DNA of 64,000 bases from Desulfurivibrio dismutans (GCF_029210385.1 NZ_JARGDQ010000004.1:1-64000); one strand, 5' to 3'. Positions 15,886 through 26,460 are shown, counted from the first letter of the stretch. Numbers and translations: made by a program. The notes: generated by a model not told the origin, from the letters alone.

Positions 15886-16437
15886 ATGAAGATGAAAAAA
15901 ACTCTGATCACAGTGGCTGCAGTGGGTATCGTAGCAGTGGGTATCGTAGCAGCGGGTTCAGCTACCGCCGGCGGGCACACTGCAACGGCGCAATTCATGA
16001 ATACGAAAGGTGAAGCAATCGGTAAGGCCGAGTTGACTCAAAGTCCCCATGGGACATTGATCCGTCTTGAGCTGCGTGGTTTGGCCGATAGCTCCGGGTT
16101 TCATGCCATCCACATCCACGCCGTCGGTGACTGCAGCGACCACGACGATGGGTTCCAGGCATCCGGCGGGCACATCAATCCGGAGGGCAAGAAACACGGA
16201 CTGATGAACTCGGAGGGGCCGGATCCGGGGGACTTTCCCAATATCTACGCCGATGCCAAAGGCGATGTGAACTATGAGCTCTTTACAACGCTGGCCAGCC
16301 TCGACGGTTCTGTGGGGGCGCGAATCCTCGGCGAGGACGGTGCGGCGCTGGTGATCCACCAAAACCCGGACGATCACAAGACGCAACCCATCGGAGGAGC
16401 TGGCTCCCGGATCGCGTGCGGGGTGATCAACCGTTAG
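15886..16437 (+). CDS. sodC: Periplasmic Cu/Zn superoxide dismutase
   Basis: This 183-residue protein has an N-terminal signal peptide (KTLITVAAVGIVAVGIVAAGSATA). Cu ligands are in GFHAIHIHAVGDC and GGHINPEGKKHG, with a further His in ALVIHQNPDDH. Zn ligands come from the HINPEGKKH loop and Asp in NIYAD. GSRIACGVI supplies the active-site Arg and the disulfide Cys. It would detoxify superoxide in the periplasm. The ATG at 15886 is preceded by TTGGAG; an upstream extension is not supported. A terminator follows at 16512. Confidence 0.93.
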   Translation: MKMKKTLITVAAVGIVAVGIVAAGSATAGGHTATAQFMNTKGEAIGKAELTQSPHGTLIRLELRGLADSSGFHAIHIHAVGDCSDHDDGFQASGGHINPEGKKHGLMNSEGPDPGDFPNIYADAKGDVNYELFTTLASLDGSVGARILGEDGAALVIHQNPDDHKTQPIGGAGSRIACGVINR

Positions 16438-16511
16438 TGAAGTGAGGTCGAGCTGACCCGTCCCCCGAGGAGCTTGGGCCCCGGGGCGTTGAGCATTGTC
16501 GCAACACTCAT

Positions 16512-16535
16512 AGCCATACTCTTTTATGGCTTTTT
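16512..16535 (+). terminator. Rho-independent terminator after sodC
   Basis: AGCCATA (16512-16518) and TATGGCT (16525-16531) form a perfect 7-bp stem with a 6-nt loop, followed by TTTT. It lies 75 bp after the sodC stop. Confidence 0.75.
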
Positions 16536-16587
16536 CTCCGATCTTCTGTTTGTGTGAGGCTGCAAAAGCCCGCTAGGGAGCTCTTGA

Positions 16588-17607
16588 TTGCAACGAGATA
16601 TCATAATCACCCTGATCGCGGCCCTCCTCACCCTGTCGCCGCAAGCCTCACTGGCCACAGCGGAGCCGGCCCGCCCGGTGGCGCAGGCCGCTGAACAGTT
16701 CGGCGAGTTGGAGCGCACCCACGGCCTGGTCGTCGCTATTGAGGGTGAGATCGTCTTCGAGCATGCGTTCGCGGGCCCGGCCGTGGACGAACCCGTGAAT
16801 GTCAAATCCCTGGCGAAGATATTCCTCGCCGCCCTGGTGGGCGCCGCCATCGAGCGCGGCGTGGTCGCGGGGGCGGATCAGCCCGTGGTCGAGCTGTTGG
16901 GCGAACGGGTCCCGGCAGAGGCGCCGGCAGGGATCGATCGCGTCACCATCGGCCACCTGCTATCGATGCAGGCCGGCCTCGAACCCACCTCGGGCTCAAA
17001 CTACGGAACCTGGGTCGCGAGCGATGACTGGATCGCCGATGCCCTCGGCCGCCCGTTTATCGACGAGCCGGGCGGTCACATGCTCTATTCCACGGGTAAT
17101 AGTCATATCCTCTCGGGGGCTCTCACCGAGGCCACCGAAACCAGCACGCTGGCGCTCGCTCGCGCCTGGCTCGGCAATCCTCTGAACATTAGTATCCCAG
17201 ACTGGCCGACCGATCCACAGGGTATTCATTTCGGCGGCAACAATATGCGCCTTTCACCCCACGCCCTGATCCGGCTCGGCGAACTCTACCGCAACGATGG
17301 TGTCGTGGACGGCCGGCGGGTCCTCCCGGAGGGTTGGGTTGAGACAAGCTGGGCTCCCCGTGGGCAGTCGCAATATCACGACGATTACTATGGTTACGGC
17401 TGGTTTGTCGGTGAGCTTGCCGGCGAGCGCGTGTACTACGGCTGGGGTTTCGGCGGCCAGGTGCTCTATGTCGTTCCGTCACTGGCGCTTACGGTCGCTC
17501 TGACCTCGGACCCTACCCCCCCGAGTCCGCGCAGCGCGTACCTTGCCCGCATCCACGAGGTCATGGCCGAGTATCTGATCCCCGCCGTGCGCGAAGCCGC
17601 GCCCTGA
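16588..17607 (+). CDS. Exported serine hydrolase, beta-lactamase family
   Basis: This 339-residue protein starts with TTG at 16588, with GGGAG upstream. A signal peptide (IITLIAALLTLSPQASLATA) is followed by a class C beta-lactamase/DD-peptidase fold: SLAK (SxxK nucleophile motif in NVKSLAKIF), YSTGN (Tyr-Ser-x-Asn-like motif) and GWGFGGQ near the C-terminus in place of K-T-G or H-x-G. It is likely a periplasmic esterase or peptidase; substrate unknown. It is convergent with glgX. Confidence 0.82.
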   Translation: MQRDIIITLIAALLTLSPQASLATAEPARPVAQAAEQFGELERTHGLVVAIEGEIVFEHAFAGPAVDEPVNVKSLAKIFLAALVGAAIERGVVAGADQPVVELLGERVPAEAPAGIDRVTIGHLLSMQAGLEPTSGSNYGTWVASDDWIADALGRPFIDEPGGHMLYSTGNSHILSGALTEATETSTLALARAWLGNPLNISIPDWPTDPQGIHFGGNNMRLSPHALIRLGELYRNDGVVDGRRVLPEGWVETSWAPRGQSQYHDDYYGYGWFVGELAGERVYYGWGFGGQVLYVVPSLALTVALTSDPTPPSPRSAYLARIHEVMAEYLIPAVREAAP

Positions 17608-17651
17608 ATGCCGCGGCAGCTGGTGGTTCCGTGGGCCACGCGGGGACGGGA

Positions 17652-19760
<2,109 letters not shown>

Positions 19761-19863
19761 AACGTGCCTTCGATGGATTGCAGAGAAAGTTACCGGGGCG
19801 CCTTATTCTTATCATGGCGTCATGGCATCATGGCGACACCGATTCATCACCTCCATAATTGCC

Positions 19864-20361
19864 TCAGTACTCTTCCAGGTGAGGCCACTCCGCGTCTTCC
19901 AGCCAGTTGCCCGGTTCCGGCCGGGAAACAAACTCCAGGAGGGTTTCCATGACCCGCAGGTGGTTGGCCTCTTCCCGGGCCAGCCGGGAGAGGATCTGCT
20001 GTTCATGCTGGTCGGTGGCCTGGGCGGCTTTTTCCCGGTAGAATTTTTCGCTGTCCGCCTCGATGGTGCAGGCTTTCCGGAAGCTGTTGCTGGCGGCGGT
20101 GGTGTCGATGAACAACTCATTTTTCTCATCCCGCATGGCGCTGAAGACATTTTTGACATTGCTCAGGATCGGGGTGTCTGCCAACTGAGGATTGCTCTCT
20201 TTCCGGCTCAGTTTTTCTACCACCTCGTAATGCTTGACCTCTTCGTCGGCCAGCATGGTGAAGATCCGGGTCAGACCTTCGACTTTGCTTTCCAGGGCCA
20301 ACTGGCGGTAGTAATTTTCTCCATCCTTTTCCATCTTCATGGCGAACTGATAGATATCCAT
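19864..20361 (-). CDS. Ferritin-like/rubrerythrin-type protein
   Basis: This 165-residue four-helix protein begins MDIYQFAMKMEKDGENYYRQLA. Carboxylate/His pairs include EKDGENYY, DEEVKHYE, EADSEKFY and EEANHLRV, arranged as two ExxY/ExxH pairs of a diiron ferritin-like site. The C-terminal rubredoxin domain of true rubrerythrin is absent. It probably reduces peroxide or stores or oxidises iron in the cytoplasm. ATG 20361 is preferred because the longer frame lacks family similarity. It is the promoter-distal member of a redox gene cluster. Confidence 0.85.
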   Translation of the reverse strand: MDIYQFAMKMEKDGENYYRQLALESKVEGLTRIFTMLADEEVKHYEVVEKLSRKESNPQLADTPILSNVKNVFSAMRDEKNELFIDTTAASNSFRKACTIEADSEKFYREKAAQATDQHEQQILSRLAREEANHLRVMETLLEFVSRPEPGNWLEDAEWPHLEEY

Positions 20362-20519
20362 AGGTACGGCTCCATGTTTTTTGCGGCGGACCCGGGTTTT
20401 CCTGGTCCGGCTGGGTGAAATTATTGCACAAGGTGATCGGTTCCGGTGGTCGGCGGCGCTGCACAACAAGACCGCGTGGCCGACCAACACCTACGGTCAG
20501 GCGGCAACCCCGGTTGTAC

Positions 20520-20876
20520 TCATGATGGCGCTTCCATCACGTAATGGCGGCCATCCGTACTTATGAAGTGGAACCCTTCCATTTTGGGCAAACCTGCTAT
20601 TTTCCATGCTTTTTCCGGGTTAATGAATTCGTCGCTGACACAATTACGGGGTTGGTGGATATTTTTGCACACGTAGTTGAGGATCGGGAAGGCATTGAAC
20701 TTCTGGTAATATGACCGCAAGAACCGGATCACTTCCAGCATTGCTTCGTCCAGTTGGTCCATGCCTTCCCGGGTGGCCACGGCCTGGGCGACATCTTCGT
20801 TCCAGTCTGCAAGGTTAACCAGGTAGCCCTGGTCATCAATTTCGACGCTGCCGCCTGCATAAGTGAGTTGTGGCAT
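20520..20876 (-). CDS. DsrC/TusE-family protein without the redox cysteines
   Basis: This 118-residue protein has clear DsrC/TusE features: EIDDQGYLVNLADWNEDVAQA, a central VIRFLRSYY helix and a C-terminal AWKIAGLPK. In sulfur-transfer DsrC proteins the last motif is ACKIAGLPKPTGCV, with two cysteines. Here the first is Trp91, the terminal Cys-containing arm is replaced by EGFHFISTDGRHYVM, and the only cysteines are Cys70 and Cys79. It therefore cannot form the usual DsrC trisulfide. AAGGAGAA supports the ATG at 20876. It sits next to OFOR genes. Confidence 0.88.
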   Translation of the reverse strand: MPQLTYAGGSVEIDDQGYLVNLADWNEDVAQAVATREGMDQLDEAMLEVIRFLRSYYQKFNAFPILNYVCKNIHQPRNCVSDEFINPEKAWKIAGLPKMEGFHFISTDGRHYVMEAPS

Positions 20877-20977
20877 TGGTGTTCTCCTTGTTAAGTTAGG
20901 GTTGCCGGTCACGGTATTTGGGGTCGATATCGACCGGATTCTCCCGGAAAAATCAGGGCCTGGGTCGGTCGTGGTAG

Positions 20978-21832
20978 CTAGGCATACCGCTGCATCAACT
21001 GTTGCAGTTCCTGCCGGGGAACCTCCTGGCGGGCCAGGGGGCCCTTGCTGAGGGTTGCGAACTGTTCTTCAAAAAGCGGCCTTTCCGTTTGGTAGATGAT
21101 GCCCAGCGGAATCCGTTCCCCGAATTCCAGAGCGACCTTAAGGGCCTGCTCCCGGTCGGTGGGGTCATGCTCCTCGGGCAGTTCATGGCAATGCTCCTGG
21201 TACCATTGATAGGTGTTGAGTTTATTGAATGAGACGCAGGGCTGCATAATATCGACCAGGGCCGTGCCCTTATGCTTGATGGCCGCGGCGATTAGGCCGC
21301 TGAGCTGCTCCAGCTTGCCGGCATAACCCCGGGCCACAAAGGAGGCCCCCATGGTCACCGCCACCGCCACCGGGTTGAAGGGCGAGGCAAAGGCGCCGTG
21401 GGGTTGGGTTTTGGTTACCATGCCCTGCTGGGAGGTCGGGCTGGCCTGGCCTTTGGTCAGCCCGTAAACCCGGTTGTCGTGGGCCAGGATGGTCAGATCA
21501 AGATTGCGGCGCAGGGCGGCGAGAAAATGGTGGTTGCCCCCCTCGCCGTACAGGCAGCCGTCGCCGCTTTCGGCGATCACCGTCAGTTCCGGGTTTGCCA
21601 GCCGGGCCCCGATGGCGGCCGGCAAACTGCGGCCGTGCAGGCCGTTGAAGACGTTGGCCCGCAGATAATGGGGCGCCTTGGCCGCCTGGCCGATGCCCGC
21701 GACCATCAGGACCTGGTGGGGCGCCAGCTCGCAGGCCACCAGGGCCTGCTTAAGGGCGTTGAGGATGCCGAAGTTGCCGCAGCCGGGGCACCAGGCGGTT
21801 TCGTATTTGCCGTAGTCTGCGATGGTTGTCAT
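20978..21832 (-). CDS. 2-oxoacid:ferredoxin oxidoreductase beta subunit
   Basis: This 284-residue TPP-binding subunit starts with the Cys-containing TAWCPGCGNFGIL and carries the thiamine pyrophosphate signature GDGCLYGEGGNHH, ending about 30 residues later in ILAHDN. With the alpha subunit it would oxidatively decarboxylate a 2-oxoacid to acyl-CoA and reduce ferredoxin, or run in reverse. The start overlaps the alpha stop by ATGA. The sequence resembles KorB/IorB-like subunits; the substrate is not determined. There is no separate 4Fe-4S delta subunit nearby. Confidence 0.92.
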   Translation of the reverse strand: MTTIADYGKYETAWCPGCGNFGILNALKQALVACELAPHQVLMVAGIGQAAKAPHYLRANVFNGLHGRSLPAAIGARLANPELTVIAESGDGCLYGEGGNHHFLAALRRNLDLTILAHDNRVYGLTKGQASPTSQQGMVTKTQPHGAFASPFNPVAVAVTMGASFVARGYAGKLEQLSGLIAAAIKHKGTALVDIMQPCVSFNKLNTYQWYQEHCHELPEEHDPTDREQALKVALEFGERIPLGIIYQTERPLFEEQFATLSKGPLARQEVPRQELQQLMQRYA

Positions 21833-23544
21833 CTGTCACCTGTTTCAGCTCGTTGAGTTTCCAAGCGTTCCAGCAGAAAGTCGGCCGTAAAGGGCAGGCC
21901 GTCGTAGCGGTTGATCAGCTCGGCGATGGTAAAGCCGGTTTCGCGGCGAATGAGCCGGGCAAACTGGCCGGTGGCGTTACCCTCCACGCCAACAACCCGG
22001 TCGGCCTTTTGCAGCAGGTCCAGGAACTGTTCCGGCAGCAGGGGCCACACCTGGGAAAAGTGCAGGGTGCCCACCTTGAGCCCGCGATCCCGCAGGATGG
22101 CGGCGGCTTCGCGCACCGGCCCCAGGCTGGAACCCCAGCAGACCAGGAGCAGGGCGTCTTGGTCCCCTTCCAGGGTGGGGGCGGTAACTTCCTCTTTGAG
22201 CAGTTCGAGTTTCTGCAGCCGCTTTTTCACCATGGCCGTGCGCAGCCCATAGTCCTCGCTGAGATGGCCATCTTCGTCGTGCTCGTCGCTGTCGGCCACC
22301 ACCAGATGCTCCGACAGGCCCGGCAGCAGCCGCGGGGAGAGGCCATCGGGGGTGAGACGGTAGCGCCGGTAGGGGGTTGCCACCTTTTCGGGGTCGTCGC
22401 CGGGCCGGACCGGGGTGATGCCGTTCAGCTCAAAAGGCGTTACCGGCCGCGCCGAATCGGCCAGAAACTGATCGGTAAGCAGGAAGACCGGCGACTGGGA
22501 GCGTTCGGTCAGGGCCAGCGCCCGGGCGGTAAGGGTAAAGCACTCCTCGATGCTGCCCGGTGCCAGGATCGCCCGGGGGAATTCGCCGTGGCCGGCATGA
22601 AGAACAAACTCCAGGTCCCCCTGCTCGGTGCGGGTGGGCATGCCGGTGGCCGGTCCCGGCCGTTGGGCCACCACCGTCAGGACCGGCGTTTCGGTCATCG
22701 CCGCCAGACTGATTCCTTCGGCCATCAGGGCGAAACCGCCGCCGGAGGTGGCCACCATGGCCGGCGCTCCGGCAAAGGCCGCGCCGATGGCCATGTTGAT
22801 GGCGGCAATCTCGTCTTCGGCCTGCTCGATTACGCAGCCCATGGTCTCGGCATGGGTGATTAACTCCAGGACGACGGAGGTGCTCGGGGTCATGGGGTAA
22901 AAAGCACAGAACTTGAGGCCGCCGGCTAAAGCACCCAGGGCGATGGCCTGATTGCCGTTGAGCAGCAGTCGTTTTTGGGTGCTGTCGGCGGTGGCGGTGG
23001 CATCGGCCAGAACAAAATCGTGCTCCGGAAGGTGGGCCTTGGCCCATTCCCGGCTTTTTTTCATGATCTCCTGGTTTTCCTCCAGCAGTTCCGGCTTTTT
23101 TTGGCCCAGCGTCGCTTCCACCGCCTGGTAGAGCTGTTGCTCTTGCAGCCCCAGTACCTGACCGAGCAGGGCCAGGGCGGCGGTGTTCCAGAGTTTCTCC
23201 GGCCCCAGTTCGCCAAATGGGACCGCAATGGCCCCCGGCAGTTCGGGGGCAAACGCGGCATCGGCGATAATCAGGGCCCGTTTGGTCAGTTGCGGCCGGT
23301 GCAGTTCCACGGTTTCGGCGTTGAGCGCCACCAGGATGTCGATGCTCTCCCGGGGGGCGGCAAAGGGCCCGGCGCCCACCCGCATGGCAAAGGTGTTGTG
23401 CCCCCCGCGGACCCGTGAATGATAGGTCTGGCTGGCAAAAATCTCCCGGCCTGCGCGGACCAGCGCCTTGCCCAGCAGCTGGCCGATGGTCACCAGGCCC
23501 TGGCCGGCTTCGCCACCAATGAGAATCTGGATGTCTTGCTGCAT
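21829..23544 (-). CDS. 2-oxoacid:ferredoxin oxidoreductase alpha subunit, gamma-alpha fusion
   Basis: This 571-residue fusion has a gamma domain at residues 1-185 (IGGEAGQGLVTIGQLLGKAL, then HSRVRGGHN) and an alpha domain at about 200-571 (GNQAIALGALAGGLKFCAFYPMTP, EQAEDEIAAINMAIGAAFAG, SGGGFALM). This architecture is typical of KorA-type enzymes in anaerobes. It lies directly upstream of, and overlaps, the beta subunit gene. The complex is cytosolic and ferredoxin-linked. Two small conserved-looking proteins are encoded upstream in the same direction. Confidence 0.93.
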   Translation of the reverse strand: MQQDIQILIGGEAGQGLVTIGQLLGKALVRAGREIFASQTYHSRVRGGHNTFAMRVGAGPFAAPRESIDILVALNAETVELHRPQLTKRALIIADAAFAPELPGAIAVPFGELGPEKLWNTAALALLGQVLGLQEQQLYQAVEATLGQKKPELLEENQEIMKKSREWAKAHLPEHDFVLADATATADSTQKRLLLNGNQAIALGALAGGLKFCAFYPMTPSTSVVLELITHAETMGCVIEQAEDEIAAINMAIGAAFAGAPAMVATSGGGFALMAEGISLAAMTETPVLTVVAQRPGPATGMPTRTEQGDLEFVLHAGHGEFPRAILAPGSIEECFTLTARALALTERSQSPVFLLTDQFLADSARPVTPFELNGITPVRPGDDPEKVATPYRRYRLTPDGLSPRLLPGLSEHLVVADSDEHDEDGHLSEDYGLRTAMVKKRLQKLELLKEEVTAPTLEGDQDALLLVCWGSSLGPVREAAAILRDRGLKVGTLHFSQVWPLLPEQFLDLLQKADRVVGVEGNATGQFARLIRRETGFTIAELINRYDGLPFTADFLLERLETQRAETGDR

Positions 23545-23561
23545 CTTCCAGGCCCCCGGCG

Positions 23562-23858
23562 CTATTTTTTAACCGCTTTGTACTGACTGTAAAGATCGTG
23601 GATACGACGGCGCAGGTTACTGATCCTCTTGGAATCCTCGTCGGTAAGCCAGCGCGGTTCGCTGATTGAAAAGACCAGTTTGGCCATTTCATCGAGGGTT
23701 TCTTCGGCGGTGGCACACCACTCGTCGGTGCAGACCTGGGGCTCTCCCTGCGCGTCTTGAATGTCCTGGGCCACCAGTTCGATTGATTTTTCAAGATTGT
23801 CCAAAAAATCCCGATGGGCGCGCAACATACACTCCTGCATTTCAACTTGACGCTTCAT
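23562..23858 (-). CDS. Small helical protein upstream of OFOR
   Basis: This 98-residue protein of unrecognised family begins MKRQVEMQECMLRAHRDFLDNLEKS. It is predicted to be largely alpha-helical and acidic, with three cysteines (Cys10, and Cys43 and Cys48 in VCTDEWCATAEE). It is only 17 nt upstream of the OFOR alpha gene, and AGGAGGTG precedes its start, so it is very likely part of the same operon. No enzymatic motif is visible. It could be a structural or electron-transfer accessory to the oxidoreductase. Confidence 0.65.
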   Translation of the reverse strand: MKRQVEMQECMLRAHRDFLDNLEKSIELVAQDIQDAQGEPQVCTDEWCATAEETLDEMAKLVFSISEPRWLTDEDSKRISNLRRRIHDLYSQYKAVKK

Positions 23859-23927
23859 GACACACCTCCTGGTTTGGTTGGTTCGTTATGGTTTCCGTGG
23901 CGGCCGCGGTCAGCCTCGGGGAAGGCA

Positions 23928-24185
23928 TCATGCTGTCCGCATGTCCTCGATGTTCTTTTTGAGTTGAGCGATCTGCAGCCCCAGCGACACGCACTGCTTG
24001 CCAGCCATGCACTGGTCGGCCTCGGGCTCTTCCAGGAAGGTTTTAAGCTCGAGATCATTCTTCTTGAGATCCACCGCCCAGGCCTTGTTGTTGTCGTCGT
24101 AATCAACCGTCAGGTCGATGCCGCAGGCCCCGATATCCGGAAAAACTTCATGGATTTTGGCGCACAACTCTTCTTTGGTTGTCAT
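23928..24185 (-). CDS. Small acidic Cys-containing protein
   Basis: This 85-residue protein of unrecognised family reads MTTKEELCAKIHEVFPDIGACGIDL, then a strand-rich VDYDDNNKAWAVDLKKN, then EADQCMAGKQCVSLGLQIAQLKKNI. Four cysteines (8, 21, 59, 64) could bind a metal or form disulfides. It is the first gene of the cluster running to the ferritin gene, and its promoter must lie in the 24186-24593 gap. The composition is protein-like and the start is preceded by GAGGAAAG. Confidence 0.62.
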   Translation of the reverse strand: MTTKEELCAKIHEVFPDIGACGIDLTVDYDDNNKAWAVDLKKNDLELKTFLEEPEADQCMAGKQCVSLGLQIAQLKKNIEDMRTA

Positions 24186-24593
24186 CTTCTTTCCTCAAAG
24201 GGTTGAATTGATAATTTGCAAGGCTGCCATCCGTTACTGCTTGTGTATCAAGCCTAGGGAAATGAATCTTGGATGTCAACGGGTTGGGTGTCGACGGAGT
24301 GGTCACCGCAAGGAATGTGCCAATGGTTTATTCATCTGAATATCCAGCCGAATTAAGATGAAAAAAACCGTTCAGAGAGTTTTGTTTATGAAAAAAAATA
24401 AGATAAAAAGATGTCCCGGTTCCCGGAAACTGGACTCGTGTAGTTCTAAAATCTGAACGAATGGGTGTGGAGGGCACAGGAAAAGGGACTTGGCCGGGGC
24501 GGGTTTTGAGCGGCTTGGGATTCGCCCGGAAAAAGAGTACACTTGGCTGATGTGGCAATCGGCGAAAACCCAATCCAACAAGGAGGAGTAAAC
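24186..24593. other. 408-bp divergent intergenic region
   Basis: This region lies between the minus-strand redox cluster and the plus-strand DJ-1 gene. It is AT-rich around 24330-24420 (A-runs, ATAAGATAAAAAG) and should hold both promoters. A 22-codon frame at 24389 has no RBS or similarity. Nothing else recognisable was seen apart from the AAGGAGGAG RBS at its right end. Confidence 0.5.
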
Positions 24594-25112
24594 ATGGCCG
24601 CGCAAGGAAAGAAAATTTTGCTTATGGTGGAAGAACTCTACAACGACCGGGAGTTCTGGTATCCCTATTACCGCCTGTTGGAAGAAGGCTGCCAGGTGCT
24701 GGTGGTCAGCCCCATGGCCGGCAAGCTGTACAAAGGCGGGGCGGGGATTGTGGCCAAGTCCGATCTGGCGGCGGAGGAGGTCAATCCCGCCGACTATGAC
24801 GGCTTAGTCATTCCCGGCGGCTACGCCCCCGACCATATGCGGCGGCATCCTGCCATGGTCAAGCTGGTCCGGGAAATGGCGCAAGGCGACAAGATGGTGG
24901 CGGCCATCTGCCATGCCGGCTGGATGCTGGCCTCGGCCGGGGTGCTCAAGGGCCGGCGGGTCACCGGCTTTTTCGCCATTAAAGACGACCTGGTCAACGC
25001 CGGGGCCGACTACGTCGACCAAGAAGTGGTGGTGGACGGCAAGCTTGTCACCAGCCGCACCCCCGACGACCTGCCCGCCTTTTTAAAGGCCATAATCGCC
25101 GCTTTGGCCTGA
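24594..25112 (+). CDS. DJ-1/PfpI family protein
   Basis: This 172-residue protein has a PfpI/DJ-1 fold: KKILLMVEELYNDREFWYPYYRL at the start, YDGLVIPGGYAPDHMRR and the nucleophile elbow AAICHAGWML with Cys106. PfpI-type members are proposed glyoxalases/deglycases or proteases. The N-terminal E-x-x-Y/F-x-x-P-Y segment matches the 'type 1 glutamine amidotransferase' subgroup. AAGGAGGAG before the ATG is a strong RBS. It appears monocistronic. Confidence 0.88.
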   Translation: MAAQGKKILLMVEELYNDREFWYPYYRLLEEGCQVLVVSPMAGKLYKGGAGIVAKSDLAAEEVNPADYDGLVIPGGYAPDHMRRHPAMVKLVREMAQGDKMVAAICHAGWMLASAGVLKGRRVTGFFAIKDDLVNAGADYVDQEVVVDGKLVTSRTPDDLPAFLKAIIAALA

Positions 25113-25186
25113 GCGCAGCAAGCGGTGACCAACCATTGGCGACATATTGTCCCGGGTGAGAACTTCCGGCTGCTGACCATCGCCGC

Positions 25187-25283
25187 CGGTTGCGGCTGCC
25201 CCGCCAGGCCCTGCACAGTGCCGGCCTGAAAGTGCGCCACCCCGCCGACCACCGTTCCCTGGAGTTTTACTGCCCGCTACCGC
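25187..25283 (+). pseudogene. Duplicated 3' end of an RluA-type gene
   Basis: About 95 bp match the last coding part of the pseudouridine synthase at 9050-9145 (LPRQALHSAGLKxRHPADxRxLEFxCPLP). The frame has no start and runs on into unrelated sequence. It is immediately followed by copy 2 of the 66-bp repeat, so both pieces were probably brought together by recombination. Confidence 0.75.
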
Positions 25284-25300
25284 TTTTCAGGTTTAATAAG

Positions 25301-25367
25301 CAGTTTTGTGACAACCGGCGAAAAAATACAACCGGCTTTGTTTGGTTGTCCCCGGGGTTGGCTCAGG
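25301..25367. repeat. Dispersed 66-bp repeat, copy 2
   Basis: This segment is homologous to 11296-11361, with the same GACAACC/GGTTGTC dyad (25310-25316/25344-25350) and CCGGGG-TTGGCTC 3' end. It lies 55 bp upstream of the DUF1566 gene, so it could supply that gene's promoter. Confidence 0.75.
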
Positions 25368-25422
25368 GTAGGCTGTTTGTTTGGGTTCGTTTTCGCACCG
25401 CTTGGAAAACAAAGGAATAAAT

Positions 25423-26460
25423 ATGGATAAGGTTGATGTTGAGCTGGGTGGCAGCCATCTGCCGCCGGCCACCGGCCAAGACCATTGTTTTGATGGCCGG
25501 GGCCGGGAGATCCCCTGTTCGGGCAGTGGCCAGGATGGCGAGATGCGCTACGGAAGGGTCTGGCCGGAGCCGCGTTTTGCGGTCGTCGGCGAGGTGGTGC
25601 GGGATCTGCTTACTGGTCTGAGTTGGACCAAAAACGCCAATCTTCATGATTTCCCCGGCAGCTGGCCGGAAGCCCTGGAACTGGCGGCGGCCATGAATGC
25701 CGAAAAGGCCTTCGGCTTTGACGACTGGCGGCTGCCCAACCGCCGCGAACTGTTGAGCCTGCTCAGCTACCAGGCGAAAAAACCGGCCCTGCCGGCCGGG
25801 CATCCCTTCGACAACGTCTTTCTCGGCTGGTACTGGACGTCCACCAGTGCCGCCATCAATCCCGCCTATGCCTGGTATATTCACCTGGAGGGAGCCAGGA
25901 TGTTCTATGGTCGCAAGGACCAGGACTACCTGTTCTGGCCGGTGCGAGGGCGCAACGAGTTGTTGGCCGCCACCGGCCAGGAGGCCTGTTACGATCAGGT
26001 GGGTCGGCCCATGGAGTGCCGTGGCAGTGGCCAGGACGGTGAGTTTCGGTACGGCCGGTTGTCCCCCGTGCCCCGTTTTGCGGTTAATGCAGGCACGGTT
26101 ATGGATCGCCATACCGGCCTGTTATGGCTGGCTGATGCCGATTACTTTCAAAAACCAATGCCCTGGCAGGAAGCCCTGGACGCGATAGCCCGCCTGAACC
26201 AGGCCGGTTTGGCCGGCCGCCGGGACTGGCGCCTGCCGCCGGTCAACGCCCTGGAGTCGCTGGTGGACTGCAGTAGCCACAGTCCGGCCTTGCCGGCTGG
26301 GCATCCATTCGTGAATCTGAGGGAAGTTTACTGGTCCGCCACCACCAGCTTTTTTGAAACCGACTGGGCCTGGGCCCTTTATCTGCATAAAGGAGCCTTG
26401 GGGGTCGGTTACAAGCCGGACACCAGCTTCGCCGTCTGGCCGGTGTGCCTGCCGGGGTGA
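25423..26460 (+). CDS. Tandem DUF1566 (Lcl-type) protein
   Basis: This 345-residue protein consists of two DUF1566 repeats, at about residues 10-175 and 180-345. Each shows RFAV...DxxTGLxW, WQEALxxxxxLN or its variant, DWRLPxxxELxSLxD/Y, ALPAGHPF, a YWSxT/YWTST box and a final FxVWPV. Such proteins are often surface or exported, but no signal peptide is seen here. Function unknown. ATG 25423 is preceded by AAAGGA. Confidence 0.85.
   Translation: MDKVDVELGGSHLPPATGQDHCFDGRGREIPCSGSGQDGEMRYGRVWPEPRFAVVGEVVRDLLTGLSWTKNANLHDFPGSWPEALELAAAMNAEKAFGFDDWRLPNRRELLSLLSYQAKKPALPAGHPFDNVFLGWYWTSTSAAINPAYAWYIHLEGARMFYGRKDQDYLFWPVRGRNELLAATGQEACYDQVGRPMECRGSGQDGEFRYGRLSPVPRFAVNAGTVMDRHTGLLWLADADYFQKPMPWQEALDAIARLNQAGLAGRRDWRLPPVNALESLVDCSSHSPALPAGHPFVNLREVYWSATTSFFETDWAWALYLHKGALGVGYKPDTSFAVWPVCLPG

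Noticed and set aside
19811-19836. Tandem TCATGGCR units as a possible CRISPR-like repeat
   Set aside because: Only three 8-bp units without spacers; a simple local duplication in the glgX leader.
21826-22863. 345-codon frame antisense to OFOR alpha
   Set aside because: No start signal or motif; the alpha subunit frame is unambiguous.
24389-24457. Short Lys-rich frame MKKNKIKRC in the gap before the DJ-1 gene
   Set aside because: No RBS, 22 codons, low-complexity AT-rich sequence.
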